DNA from: Pseudomonadota bacterium
Lineage (GTDB): Bacteria; Pseudomonadota; Alphaproteobacteria; Rhizobiales; Rhizobiaceae
Direction of reading: 5' to 3'
Length of the DNA stretch: 49,130 nt
Assembly: GCA_023399465.1 (NCBI GenBank)
Contig: JAEWPB010000079.1
Span: 1-49,130 of the forward strand
A program made the translations under genes and the position numbers. The notes under the pieces were generated by a model. That model ran no database searches and had not been told where the DNA came from. It was given only the letters and a program-made list of their open reading frames with translations. Positions 9,801 to 16,945 of this stretch are shown here, in pieces. Numbering within the stretch: position 1 is the first letter of the stretch; each line of letters opens with the position of its first letter.

Positions 9801-11684
9801 CCCGAAGGCTGCCAGGAAGGCTTCCTCGAGCATGGCCCCGTGGCGCTCGAGATCGATGTTGCGGCCATCGCGGGCCTCAAGCTCCATGTCGTGCAGGACG
9901 ACGAGGCCTTCGACGCCTTCCGCGTCCGCCGCCTCAATGTCGAAAGTGCGCTCGCTGATGACGTTGAAGCCGAGGTTTTCCAGCAGCGGCACGCGCCGCG
10001 ACAGGGGAAGCGACGAACCGGCGTGAAAGATCTTCAGCGACAGGATCTTCTCGTCTTCGGTGATGCGATGGTAAAAGCTGATACGGATCGGCTCACCGCT
10101 ACGGCAGGCGGCGATATCATCGAGGTCGCTGTAGGTCTCTTCGGGTGTAAAGGCTTCCTGGAAGGCCTGGCTCACCGAAATGACCAACCCGGAGGGACCG
10201 GCCAATGCCACCAGCCGCTCGTCCCAGCGGGCGGAAATCGCCCGGATCACCTGCTCCAGCCTGGCCTGCGGCACGCGCGGCGTGCGGCCGGTGGAGCGGC
10301 CGATGATGAAGTGGACCCGGGCAACGCCACCCTCGGGGAATGCCGGGTAATAAGCAGAGACACGACCGTCATAGACGGTCTTCAGGTAGGTGGCGATCTT
10401 TTCGCGTACCGCCGAATTGTACTCCTCGCGCGGCACGTAAACGATAACGGATACGAAACGGTCGAAATGATCGATGCGCGGCAGCACCCTCACCCGCGGC
10501 CGGTCGCTGAGTTCGTTGATCTGCTCGCAGAAAGTGGAAAGCAGCGCGGTGTCGATCTGGAAGAGATCGTCGCGCGGATAGGATTCCAGCGTGTTCTGCA
10601 GCATCTTGCCGGAATGGCTTGTCGGATCGAAGCCGAAGTGCTCGATGACCTTCGCCACCTTGGAGCGCAGCAGCGGGATCTGCGCTGCCGGGCTGGTGTA
10701 GGCAGTGGAGGTGAAGAGACCGACGATACGCAGTTCGCCGACCACTTCGCCCTTGTCGTCGAAGCGCTTGACCCCGATGTAATCCATATAGGCGCGGCGA
10801 TGGACGACGGATTTCACGTTGGCCTTGGTGACGATCAGGAAATCCGGCCCCTGCAGGAAGGCGAGAATTTCCGGGGTCGTCGTCACGGCGTCCTTGCCCT
10901 GTCGCAACACGCGGACATCGGGGTCGGACAGGATACCGAGTCCGGGGCCGTTGCCGCGCTCGACCCTGGCACCGCTGCCCGTGCCGGAATACGTATATTC
11001 GCGCATGCCGAGGAAAGTGAAGTTGCCATTGCGCAGCCAGTCGAGGAAGGCAAGCGCCTCATTGCGGTCGGCCTTTCGGCGCGGTGTCTCGTACTCGGCA
11101 AGCGCGCGCATCGCGCCGTCCAGAGTCGCCAGCATCGGCTGCCAGTCGGAGACGGCGACATGCACCTGATCGAGCACCGCAGTCAGCCGGGCGACGAGAT
11201 CCTCGGCATGTTCCGGACCGAGCGGCGCCAGATGCAGCTGGATGTGGCTGACACGGTCGGCGGGATCGCTCGGCACGTCGGTCGAATACAGGGTGATTTC
11301 CGCACCCGGCGCAACCACCAGGATGGGATGCACAGCGAGATGGATGTCGCGGTGGGTGGAGGTGATCTCGCTCATCACCGAATCGTAGAGGAACGGCATG
11401 TTGCGGTCGGTGACGCAAAGCACCGACACTGGCACGCCTTCCGGCTCGACGCCGGGGATCGTGCTTATGGTGATCCGGGCCGCGCGGCCGTCCCAGGCTG
11501 CAAGCTCGCGCGCCGCATGGGCTGCGCTCAGTGCCAGCATTTCCGGGGTGTAGTGCTGCAGGTCATCGCTGCTTGCCCGGCTAAAGAGAATGCCGGGATC
11601 GAGCTGCGTCGCCCCGGCTTGAGGCGCAATCCGACGTGCGCTCTCGATCTGCCTTTCGCGTTTCGGATTGGTTCTCGCACCCAT
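6897..11684 (-). CDS. NAD-specific glutamate dehydrogenase, large (~180 kDa) class
   Basis: 1595-residue enzyme that oxidatively deaminates glutamate to 2-oxoglutarate with NAD, a catabolic route that feeds the TCA cycle. The long N-terminal half carries regulatory ACT-like regions. The catalytic part begins near residue 700; RIVPVGAKGG with its lysine is near residue 830, and the cofactor-fold segment VGDMSGDVFGNGML is near 970. A C-terminal helical region completes the L-GDH architecture. The start ATG at 11684 is supported by GGGAGG 8 bases upstream; an in-frame extension to 11723 has no such site. Length fits the family. A very long open frame on the opposite strand is judged a base-composition artefact (see rejected items). 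Confidence 0.97.
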   Translation of the reverse strand: MGARTNPKRERQIESARRIAPQAGATQLDPGILFSRASSDDLQHYTPEMLALSAAHAARELAAWDGRAARITISTIPGVEPEGVPVSVLCVTDRNMPFLYDSVMSEITSTHRDIHLAVHPILVVAPGAEITLYSTDVPSDPADRVSHIQLHLAPLGPEHAEDLVARLTAVLDQVHVAVSDWQPMLATLDGAMRALAEYETPRRKADRNEALAFLDWLRNGNFTFLGMREYTYSGTGSGARVERGNGPGLGILSDPDVRVLRQGKDAVTTTPEILAFLQGPDFLIVTKANVKSVVHRRAYMDYIGVKRFDDKGEVVGELRIVGLFTSTAYTSPAAQIPLLRSKVAKVIEHFGFDPTSHSGKMLQNTLESYPRDDLFQIDTALLSTFCEQINELSDRPRVRVLPRIDHFDRFVSVIVYVPREEYNSAVREKIATYLKTVYDGRVSAYYPAFPEGGVARVHFIIGRSTGRTPRVPQARLEQVIRAISARWDERLVALAGPSGLVISVSQAFQEAFTPEETYSDLDDIAACRSGEPIRISFYHRITEDEKILSLKIFHAGSSLPLSRRVPLLENLGFNVISERTFDIEAADAEGVEGLVVLHDMELEARDGRNIDLERHGAMLEEAFLAAFGGTIDNDSFNRLILSADLTAREVTVMRAYARYLRQAGIAYSQDYIAGTLDKYPAIAAAIFRLFRDSLDPKLAEKVRARRLGELHHKIETGLATVPSLDEDRILRRYVNAIDATLRTNYFQTNADGSPRAMLAFKLDPVHLDGLPEPRPFREIFVYGVEVEGVHLRFGKVARGGLRWSDRAQDYRTEVLGLVKAQQVKNAVIVPVGAKGGFYPKQLPVGGSRDEIFNAGRQAYMTYIRTLLSITDNIVGADVVPPAGTVCHDGDDPYFVVAADKGTATFSDTANALAQEAGFWLDDAFASGGSAGYDHKKMGITARGAWEAVKRHFREMDIDIQTTPFTVAGVGDMSGDVFGNGMLLSEKIRLIAAFDHRDIFIDPDPDIEGSFAERKRLFGLARSSWQDFDRSFLSPGAMIISRAEKSVTLTPEAAAAIGIAKTVATPFEIMTAILKSPVDLLWFGGIGTYIKAPSETDAEVGDRANDPIRISGDEVRARVIGEGANLGVTQKGRIAYSLNGGRCNSDAIDNSAGVNSSDVEVNIKIALAPAMLDGRLPRPKRNQLLAAMTSEVAALVLRNNYLQSLAISLTEMRGTENGQELARLMNVLEASGELNRKVETLSDEQAMTERYASDKPLTRPEIGVLLSYAKLVLFDRLVASDLPDDPYFAGALSRYFPAKMQKPYAADIAAHRLRREIIATVLANEAINRGGPGFITLMTDATGALPAEVVKAAVLAHDGFNLGRLWDAADELDGKIGGIAQNRLYTLIGDIYRMITRLLLKTGRQAGPIQLQADRLQTAARDLKMVIHSVMTSDLADEIAARENELIASGVPETLANEVSELIAMVLVPEIMTIAEKTGEGLTRVAESYFAVSQTFRIGRLLSKAMRIASADHYEALALARSIDQISTARRAIIVSALEQHPREKQPVHAWHAGDRIRINRIGAEIVALSESGETSLARITVAAGLLSDLANSGTS

Positions 11685-11719
11685 CGATTTTCCTCCCGCC
11701 GGCGGTTTGGCCGAGCTTA

Positions 11720-11816
11720 GCAAATGCGCCGGTGAAAACGACCGCTATTATAGGCCCGCGGGGCGCAAATGCGCCGAAACCGAAGAAAAATCGGAGCGTT
11801 GGCGGCAAATCGCGCC
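11720..11816. repeat. Three imperfect GCAAATGCGCC-type repeats in the gdh/pdxY divergent region
   Basis: GCAAATGCGCC or close variants occur at 11720-11730, 11765-11775 and 11805-11816 (the last reads GCAAATCGCGCC), each followed by GAAA or GTGAAA. They lie in the 275-base gap between two divergent genes, where regulators of either gene would bind. I know of no regulator with this site. Confidence 0.5.
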
Positions 11817-11901
11817 GAAAATCCTCGGAAACGGCAGATTTTCGGTCAGAATTCTGAAAACCATGCCGGATGCAGGGAAGGATATTTATCCCACACGGCA
11901 T

Positions 11902-11930
11902 TTGACAGGATCGCCCGGATGGGAGAATCA
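11902..11930 (+). promoter_or_regulatory. Possible promoter of pdxY
   Basis: TTGACA at 11902-11907 is followed after 17 bases by GAATCA (11925-11930). The first box is perfect but the second is weak. It lies 30 bases before the pdxY start. Confidence 0.35.
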
Positions 11931-11959
11931 GGGGTGTCTGCAACGAAAGAGAAATGCCC

Positions 11960-12835
11960 ATGTCCGACCGGCCGGCTCCCGCAGTCCTTGTCATTTCCAG
12001 CCATGTGGTGCGTGGATCGGTGGGCAATCGCGCCGCCGCCTTTGCCCTCGAGACGCTGGGCCATCCGGTGTGGGCACTGCCGACCGTGGTTTTGCCGTGG
12101 CATCCCGGACATGGTCCCTCCACCCGGCTAACCTTTCCCGAGGCCGATTTCGACAGGGCGATCGACGACCTGATCGGCGCGCCCTGGCTGCCGGAGATCA
12201 AGGCGGTTCTTACCGGCTATTTTGGCAGTGCGGCGCAGGTTCGCTCCGTCGCCCGGCTGATCGCGGTCCTGAAGGAAAGGAACCCGGATCTCCTTTACGT
12301 CTGCGATCCCGTCATCGGTGATCTCGGCGGCCTCTATGTGCCGGAAGCCACGGCATCGGCGATACGCGACGAACTGATCCCGCTTGCCTCGCTTGCGACC
12401 CCCAACCGCTACGAACTCGCCTGGATGGCCGGCTGCGAGCTCGACAGCAACGCTGCCATCATTGAGGCGGCGCTTTCGCTTGGACCGCCGCGGATGCTGG
12501 TGACCTCGGCGGTGCCGATGATGACGGGCAGTACCGGCAATCTCTATCTTTCCGCTCGTCATGCGCTGCTCGCCGAGCATCGCCTCATCGAAAATCCGCC
12601 GAACGGGCTTGGCGATCTGCTGTCGTCGGTCTTTCTTGCCCGTCTGCTCGCAGGGATCAGCGAGGAACGCGCCCTGCAGCTTGCGACGGCCAGCGTCTTC
12701 GAAATCCTTGCCCGATCGGTGAAGCGCGGCAGCGACGAGCTTACGCTCGAAAGCGATTACTCCAGCCTCTCCACCCCAATGGCGATGGTGCAGATGCGTC
12801 GCCTCGCCCATCCGTCGCAACCGCGCAAGCGTTAG
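11960..12835 (+). CDS. pdxY: Pyridoxal kinase (PdxY/PdxK type)
   Basis: 291-residue ribokinase-fold enzyme that phosphorylates pyridoxal with ATP to PLP in the vitamin B6 salvage route. The N-terminus VLVISSHVVRGSVGNRAAAFALETLG and PTVVLPWHPGHG are the substrate-binding signatures of the family. The segment YVCDPVIGDLGGLYV holds the metal/ATP region, and NGLGDLLSSVFLARLL carries the GxGD motif with the catalytic aspartate. The start at 11960 has AAAGAGA about 8 bases upstream, while the ATG at 11954 lies too close to it. It stands alone between gdh and the carbonic anhydrase gene, with 63 bases to the latter. Confidence 0.9.
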   Translation: MSDRPAPAVLVISSHVVRGSVGNRAAAFALETLGHPVWALPTVVLPWHPGHGPSTRLTFPEADFDRAIDDLIGAPWLPEIKAVLTGYFGSAAQVRSVARLIAVLKERNPDLLYVCDPVIGDLGGLYVPEATASAIRDELIPLASLATPNRYELAWMAGCELDSNAAIIEAALSLGPPRMLVTSAVPMMTGSTGNLYLSARHALLAEHRLIENPPNGLGDLLSSVFLARLLAGISEERALQLATASVFEILARSVKRGSDELTLESDYSSLSTPMAMVQMRRLAHPSQPRKR

Positions 12836-12898
12836 ACGTAGCTGTGTTTGTCGGCGTCGGCAGTTGATCTTGGGGGACACGGGGAGTATTGCAGTTAC

Positions 12899-13543
12899 AT
12901 GCAGCGTTTTCCCTCATCCCTCATGGCCGGATACCGCAACTTCATGAGTGGGCGCTATAGCGCCGAAAGTGAACGTTATCGTGTCCTCGCCGAAACCGGT
13001 CAGAAGCCTCAGACCCTGGTGATCGCATGCTGCGATTCCCGTGCCGCTCCCGAAACGATCTTCGATGCCGGGCCCGGCGAACTCTTCGTCGTCCGCAATG
13101 TCGCCAACATGGTGCCGCCCTACGAGCCGGACGGCCAGTATCACGCCACCTCTGCCGCGCTCGAATTTGCGGTCCAGTCGCTTCGCGTCAAGGACATCGT
13201 GGTGATGGGCCATGGCCGCTGCGGCGGCATCAAGGCGGCGCTCGATCCCGATGCCGGGCCGCTGTCGCCAGGCGATTTCATCGGCAAGTGGATGGGGCTG
13301 CTGAAGCCCGCCGCCGAACAGATCCAGAGCAACGACATGCTTACCGCTGCCGAGCGGCAGACGGCGCTGGAACGGGTTTCGATCCGAAACTCGCTCGATA
13401 ATCTCCGCACGTTCCCTTGCGTGAAGATCCTCGAGGAAAAGGGCAAGATCCAGCTTCACGGCGCCTGGTTCGACATTTCGACCGGCGAATTGTGGATCAT
13501 GGATGCCGCCACCCGTGACTTCGTCCGCCCCCCGAACGAGTAG
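12899..13543 (+). CDS. Beta-class carbonic anhydrase
   Basis: 214-residue cytoplasmic zinc enzyme interconverting CO2 and bicarbonate. The zinc ligands are visible: C45 and the D46/R48 dyad in CCDSRAAP, then H105 and C108 in GHGRCGG. It also has the family segment GELFVVRNVANMVPP. The chosen start, MQRFPSSLMAGYRNF, matches the usual N-terminus; a run GGGGAG lies 12 bases upstream. Length is normal for this class. The gene is followed by a terminator shared with the convergent transglycosylase gene. In rhizobia such enzymes supply bicarbonate for carboxylation reactions; which isoform this is cannot be told. Confidence 0.95.
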   Translation: MQRFPSSLMAGYRNFMSGRYSAESERYRVLAETGQKPQTLVIACCDSRAAPETIFDAGPGELFVVRNVANMVPPYEPDGQYHATSAALEFAVQSLRVKDIVVMGHGRCGGIKAALDPDAGPLSPGDFIGKWMGLLKPAAEQIQSNDMLTAAERQTALERVSIRNSLDNLRTFPCVKILEEKGKIQLHGAWFDISTGELWIMDAATRDFVRPPNE

Positions 13544-13580
13544 TTCAGCCGGGCATTCGATAGATTTCAGTGCGACATGC

Positions 13581-13609
13581 AAAAAAGCCCCGCTTAGCGG
13601 GGCTTTTTC
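13581..13609. terminator. Bidirectional intrinsic terminator
   Basis: AAAAAAGCCCCGC, loop TTAG, then GCGGGGCTTTTT. The A-run on the left and T-run on the right let it serve both the carbonic anhydrase gene (+) and the lytic transglycosylase gene (-). Confidence 0.9.
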
Positions 13610-13629
13610 GTATGCGGATGGCGGAGATG

Positions 13630-14451
13630 TCAGTTGCCGTCGATCTGCTGACCGATATAGGCGATTGCCTGCTGGTAGACGCTGGCGGCGTTCCAGCCCT
13701 GGATTGCCGCGTAGTTGACCTCGCCCGGCTGATAACCGCCGCCCGCCTGCCAGCCGTGGCCGCGCAGGAAGTTGGCAGTGGAAGCGAGCGCGTCGGCACG
13801 GGAGCCGACAAGATCGATGCGGCCGTTGCCGTCGCCATCGACGCCGTAGCGCACGACATTGCGCGGCAGGAACTGCGTCTGGCCGATCTCGCCATGGGCG
13901 GCGCCCTTGGCGGAAGGATGCAGCGCCCCGTTGGATACCAGTTCCAGGGCTGCGTAGAGCTGGTCGGTGAAGTAGTCGGAGCGACGGCAGTCGTAAGCGA
14001 GAGTCGCCACTGCCGACATCGTGTGTTCCTTGCCGAGGAAGCCGCCGAAGCCGGTTTCCATGCCCCAGATGGCGATCAGCGGGCCTGCCGGCACGCCGTA
14101 GCGCTTCTCGATGTTACGGAACAGGGCGGCATTGTTCTTCTTCATCGTCTTGCCGCGGTTGATGATGGTCTGGCCGCCGCGCTTCTGCATGAACTGGTCG
14201 AACGAGAGCTTGAAGCTCTTCTGGCCGCGGTCCGCCCGGATGGTCCCCTTGTTATAGGCCACGTTGGCGAAGGCCTTGTCGAGGACCGCAGGGCTGACGC
14301 CGTTGCTCGAGGCCTGAACCTTGAAGTTCTGGACCCAGGCATCGAAGCCTGCTGCGGTATTGCCGCACTGTGCTGCTGCTGCCGTCATCGGCGCTACGAT
14401 CAGCGCCCCTGCCAATGCCGTACCGGCCAGGATCGTTTTTGCGATGTGCAT
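13630..14451 (-). CDS. Lytic murein transglycosylase, MltB-like (SLT_2 fold)
   Basis: 273-residue secreted enzyme that cleaves the MurNAc-GlcNAc bond of peptidoglycan with anhydro-ring formation. A Sec signal peptide covers about residues 1-27 (hydrophobic stretch ending at AAAAQ). The catalytic glutamate is E132 in IWGMETGFGGFLG, and later motifs GEIGQTQFLPRNV and YGVDGDGNGRIDL are typical of the MltB group. There is no lipobox cysteine at the signal cleavage site, so it is probably periplasmic rather than a lipoprotein. The start at 14451 is chosen for the signal peptide and a GGGG run upstream. It is transcribed on its own toward the shared terminator. Confidence 0.93.
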   Translation of the reverse strand: MHIAKTILAGTALAGALIVAPMTAAAAQCGNTAAGFDAWVQNFKVQASSNGVSPAVLDKAFANVAYNKGTIRADRGQKSFKLSFDQFMQKRGGQTIINRGKTMKKNNAALFRNIEKRYGVPAGPLIAIWGMETGFGGFLGKEHTMSAVATLAYDCRRSDYFTDQLYAALELVSNGALHPSAKGAAHGEIGQTQFLPRNVVRYGVDGDGNGRIDLVGSRADALASTANFLRGHGWQAGGGYQPGEVNYAAIQGWNAASVYQQAIAYIGQQIDGN

Positions 14452-14593
14452 GAAAAACCCCGTTTGTTTGTCGCGAATGATTAAAACTCGAACAAAGCCA
14501 GTTACGGCCAATTCTGTCATCATGATGGTGTGATGCCAGTTTGGGTCGATTTTTCTACCAAACTCCGGGAAAAACGGTTCCGGTCCGGAGAAG

Positions 14594-14626
14594 GCCCCGG
14601 GACTCGAACAACGAATCCCCCGGGGC
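14594..14626. other. Long GC-rich hairpin between asd and the transglycosylase gene
   Basis: GCCCCGGG (14594-14601) pairs perfectly with CCCGGGGC (14619-14626), and the interior TCGA/TCG bases extend the stem around a short loop. On the minus strand it follows the asd stop by about 30 bases but has no T-run after it, so it may be an imperfect asd terminator or an RNA 3'-end barrier. Confidence 0.55.
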
Positions 14627-14654
14627 TAATGCTCATACTCGTGACTTATCCCGA

Positions 14655-15689
14655 TCAGGCGGCCTGGTTCTTCGGCTTGATCAGGCCGCGATTGACGAGA
14701 AGTTCGGCGATCTGGATCGCGTTCAGTGCTGCACCCTTGCGCAGGTTGTCGGCGACGACCCAGATGTTGAGGCCGTTTTCAACCGTCGCGTCTTCGCGGA
14801 TGCGCGAGATGTAGGTGGCGTCTTCGCCTGCGCACTCATAGGGAGTAACGTAGCCGCCATTCTCGTGCTTGTCGACGACCAGGCAGCCCGGTGCTTCGCG
14901 CAGGATGTCGCGGGCCTGGTCAGCGGTCATCTCGTTTTCGAACTCGATATTGACCGATTCCGAATGGCCGATGAAGACAGGTACGCGCACCGCCGTGCAG
15001 GTCACCTTGATCTTCGGATCGAGCATCTTCTTGGTTTCGGCCAGAACCTTCCACTCTTCCTTGGTGTAGCCGTCTTCCATGAAGCTATCGATGTGCGGGA
15101 TCACGTTGAAGGCGATGCGCTTGGTGAACTTCTTGTTCTCGATCGGATCGGCGACGAAGACGGCGCGGGTCTGGTTGAAGAGCTCGTCCATGCCTTCCTT
15201 GCCGGCGCCGGAAACCGACTGATAGGTGGAAACGACGACGCGCTTGATCTTCGCCACGTCATGCAGCGGCTTCAGCGCCACGACGAGCTGTGCGGTCGAG
15301 CAATTCGGGTTTGCAATGATGTTCTTCTTGGTGAAGCCTTCGATGGCGTCGGGGTTCACTTCCGGCACGATCAGCGGCACTTCGGCGTCGTAGCGCCAGG
15401 CCGAGGAATTGTCGATGACGACGCAGCCCTGGGCGCCGATCTTCGGCGACCACTTCTTCGAGACGTCGCCGCCGGCAGACATCAGGCAGATGTCGGTGTC
15501 GGAGAAGTCGTAGTTCTCCATATTCCGGACCTTCAGCGTCTTTTCGCCAAAGGAGACTTCGGTCCCCTGCGAGCGGGCGGAAGCCAGCGCTACGACCTCG
15601 TCAGCGGGAAATCCGCGCTCGGCGAGAATGTTGAGCATTTCCCGGCCGACATTTCCGGTCGCTCCCGCAACTGCAATCTTGAAACCCAT
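14655..15689 (-). CDS. asd: Aspartate-semialdehyde dehydrogenase
   Basis: 344-residue NADPH-dependent enzyme that reduces aspartyl phosphate to aspartate-4-semialdehyde, the branch point to lysine/diaminopimelate, threonine, methionine and isoleucine. The Rossmann motif GATGNVG is at residues 9-15, the catalytic cysteine is C130 in NPNCSTAQLV, and the conserved segment GAGKEGMDEL follows. The start at 15689 (MGFKIAVAG) matches family N-termini; the possible ribosome site is AGAGAG about 7 bases upstream. The 231 bases upstream hold a small leader reading frame and its promoter (separate entries), which suggests control by amino-acid supply. Confidence 0.97.
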   Translation of the reverse strand: MGFKIAVAGATGNVGREMLNILAERGFPADEVVALASARSQGTEVSFGEKTLKVRNMENYDFSDTDICLMSAGGDVSKKWSPKIGAQGCVVIDNSSAWRYDAEVPLIVPEVNPDAIEGFTKKNIIANPNCSTAQLVVALKPLHDVAKIKRVVVSTYQSVSGAGKEGMDELFNQTRAVFVADPIENKKFTKRIAFNVIPHIDSFMEDGYTKEEWKVLAETKKMLDPKIKVTCTAVRVPVFIGHSESVNIEFENEMTADQARDILREAPGCLVVDKHENGGYVTPYECAGEDATYISRIREDATVENGLNIWVVADNLRKGAALNAIQIAELLVNRGLIKPKNQAA

Positions 15690-15696
15690 GTCTAAA

Positions 15697-15784
15697 GCTC
15701 TCTTTCTGTCTCTCCTCGATGGTTGAGGGGGAAGCCACGACATCCATCGCAGGTTCCTGTCCCCGACCGAGCCGGGGAGAGAGC
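15697..15784 (-). promoter_or_regulatory. Possible pairing that hides the asd ribosome site
   Basis: In the asd transcript the bases GCUCUCU (complement of 15778-15784), 16 bases after the leader-peptide stop, are perfectly complementary to AGAGAGC (complement of 15697-15703), which includes the likely asd ribosome site. Between them lies a second hairpin, CCCCG/CGGGG (about 15761-15777). No T-run follows either element, so a translational rather than a transcription-termination switch is the more likely reading. This is inference from complementarity only. Confidence 0.35.
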
Positions 15785-15800
15785 GGCAGGCCAGAGACGA

Positions 15801-15920
15801 TCAGACGGTTTTCGTCGTCGTTTTGGCCGTAGTTTTGGAAGAAACCGGAATACGGAAACCTCGCTCGGCGACAATCACCGAAACGATGCAATCAGCGAGA
15901 ATGATACCGCAACGACGCAT
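15801..15920 (-). CDS. Small Thr/Lys-rich leader peptide upstream of asd
   Basis: A 39-codon reading frame that begins ATG at 15920 with AAGGAA 7 bases upstream and ends TGA at 15801. Residues 29-39 read KTTAKTTTKTV: six threonine and three lysine codons in the last eleven, while the first half holds five isoleucines. These are end products of the pathway that Asd feeds. A strong promoter puts the predicted transcript start only some 15-20 bases before the ATG, the layout of classical attenuator leaders. No family is recognised. It could alternatively be a chance small frame, but promoter, ribosome site and codon content agree. Confidence 0.6.
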   Translation of the reverse strand: MRRCGIILADCIVSVIVAERGFRIPVSSKTTAKTTTKTV

Positions 15921-15942
15921 GGGGGTTTCCTTTTCCGCCGCC

Positions 15943-15971
15943 GCTATGCCGAGTTTTTTGCTTCAAGTCAA
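15943..15971 (-). promoter_or_regulatory. Promoter of the asd leader transcript
   Basis: On the minus strand TTGACT (complement of 15966-15971) is followed after exactly 17 bases by CATAGC (complement of 15943-15948). The predicted start lies near 15936, just before the leader-peptide ribosome site. Confidence 0.6.
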
Positions 15972-16043
15972 GCGATTGCGCGGCAACTGCCACCTTTGCC
16001 TTAGGAGCGCTTGCGCATCTTCCGGATCGTCAGCGGGTGCGGA

Positions 16044-16601
16044 TCAGCGGGATTGTTTCGCGAAATCGGAAAAGCCTTGCAGGAAATTGCGCAGTCGTTC
16101 CCGTACCTTGTCGTCCGTGAGCTGACCGTTCTCGTCAAACACCGTATTGGCGTGGGAGACGAGCAGGCGACCACCGAACCACGGCCGCGTCTTCAGCGTG
16201 CGCAGAACCGAAAGCCAGGCATCCTGCGAAAGCACGGTGCCGAAGTTGCCCGGCGAGGCGCCGAGCACCGCCACCGGCTTGTCGCCGAATACCCTCGAAA
16301 TATCGCTTGCGGGCCTGGTCATCCAGTCGATGGCGTTCTTGAATGGGCCCGGCACCGAATTGTTGTAGTCAGGCGTGAAAAGGATGAGACCGTCGGCGGC
16401 GGCGACCTGGTCCTTGAGGATGCGAACGGGGTCAGGAATGCCGCTTTCGGCTTCCAAGTCTGCATCATAGACCGGAATGCCGTGAATCGTAGTGGCGACG
16501 AGCTCGGTTCCCTCGGGCGCAAGCGTCACTGCCGCCCTTAGCAGGGCGGTATTGAAGGATCCCTTGCGCAGGCTGCCCGAAATTCCGATCAGTCTGACCA
16601 T
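16044..16601 (-). CDS. NADPH-dependent FMN reductase family protein
   Basis: 185-residue flavodoxin-fold oxidoreductase. The N-terminus VRLIGISGSLRKGSFN is the FMN-phosphate-binding loop of the NADPH_FMN_red family (ChrR, ArsH and quinone reductase relatives), and FTPDYNNSVPGPFKNAIDW with GASPGNFGT are the other two flavin-contact segments. Relatives reduce quinones, chromate, azo dyes or free flavin; the substrate here cannot be told. The start at 16601 has GGAGA about 8 bases upstream. It lies 73 bases upstream of the proposed asd leader promoter on the same strand, so read-through into asd is possible. Confidence 0.9.
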   Translation of the reverse strand: MVRLIGISGSLRKGSFNTALLRAAVTLAPEGTELVATTIHGIPVYDADLEAESGIPDPVRILKDQVAAADGLILFTPDYNNSVPGPFKNAIDWMTRPASDISRVFGDKPVAVLGASPGNFGTVLSQDAWLSVLRTLKTRPWFGGRLLVSHANTVFDENGQLTDDKVRERLRNFLQGFSDFAKQSR

Positions 16602-16945
16602 AGGCGGCTTCTCCCGCACCGACCGCACCGGCCACTTAATAAATGATCACACCAAACGCCGAATATAATCAAGTACAAAGCGCGCTTCGAATGCCGTTTT
16701 CGGCCGGACGGGGCGGTGACCATTGCAGTATATCGCGACGCCGACTGCAGCATTGCGGCTGTTTATCATGCGACCTTTTGCCTAGTCGAAATAATACTAA
16801 AGTCATAATCCGAAAGCCGCTCTCTTGTTCCCCCTTGTTTTCTGTCAGTCTGCCACTACAGGCGCGCCCATGCCCTGTAGGCGACCCGGAGGAGAGTTGG
16901 GTCGGTGGCGTGTTTGGAAATCTTACGTTCTGTGGAGGACAGACA
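16602..16945. other. 344-base divergent region between the flavin reductase and MHS transporter genes
   Basis: No gene is seen here. There is an AT-rich block near 16777-16815 (AATAATACTAAAG), which probably carries a promoter for the transporter, and a hairpin CGACCC/GGGTCG at 16882-16904. The transporter ribosome site GGAGG is at 16934-16938. Confidence 0.5.

Noticed and set aside
7617..11720. An open frame of 1367 codons antisense to the glutamate dehydrogenase gene
   Set aside because: Its residues (rich in D, G, R, H, V, L and repeats such as DVDLDVGG) are what the complement of GC-biased codons gives. There is no family resemblance, no ribosome site, and antisense frames of the same kind cover purH and the MHS gene. 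Long antisense frames in NAD-GDH genes have been over-read elsewhere.
14594..14640. Fragment of a tRNA 3' end (TTCGAGTCC on the minus strand) suggesting an attachment site
   Set aside because: The bases around it do not form a T-stem or acceptor stem; they are better explained by the long hairpin.
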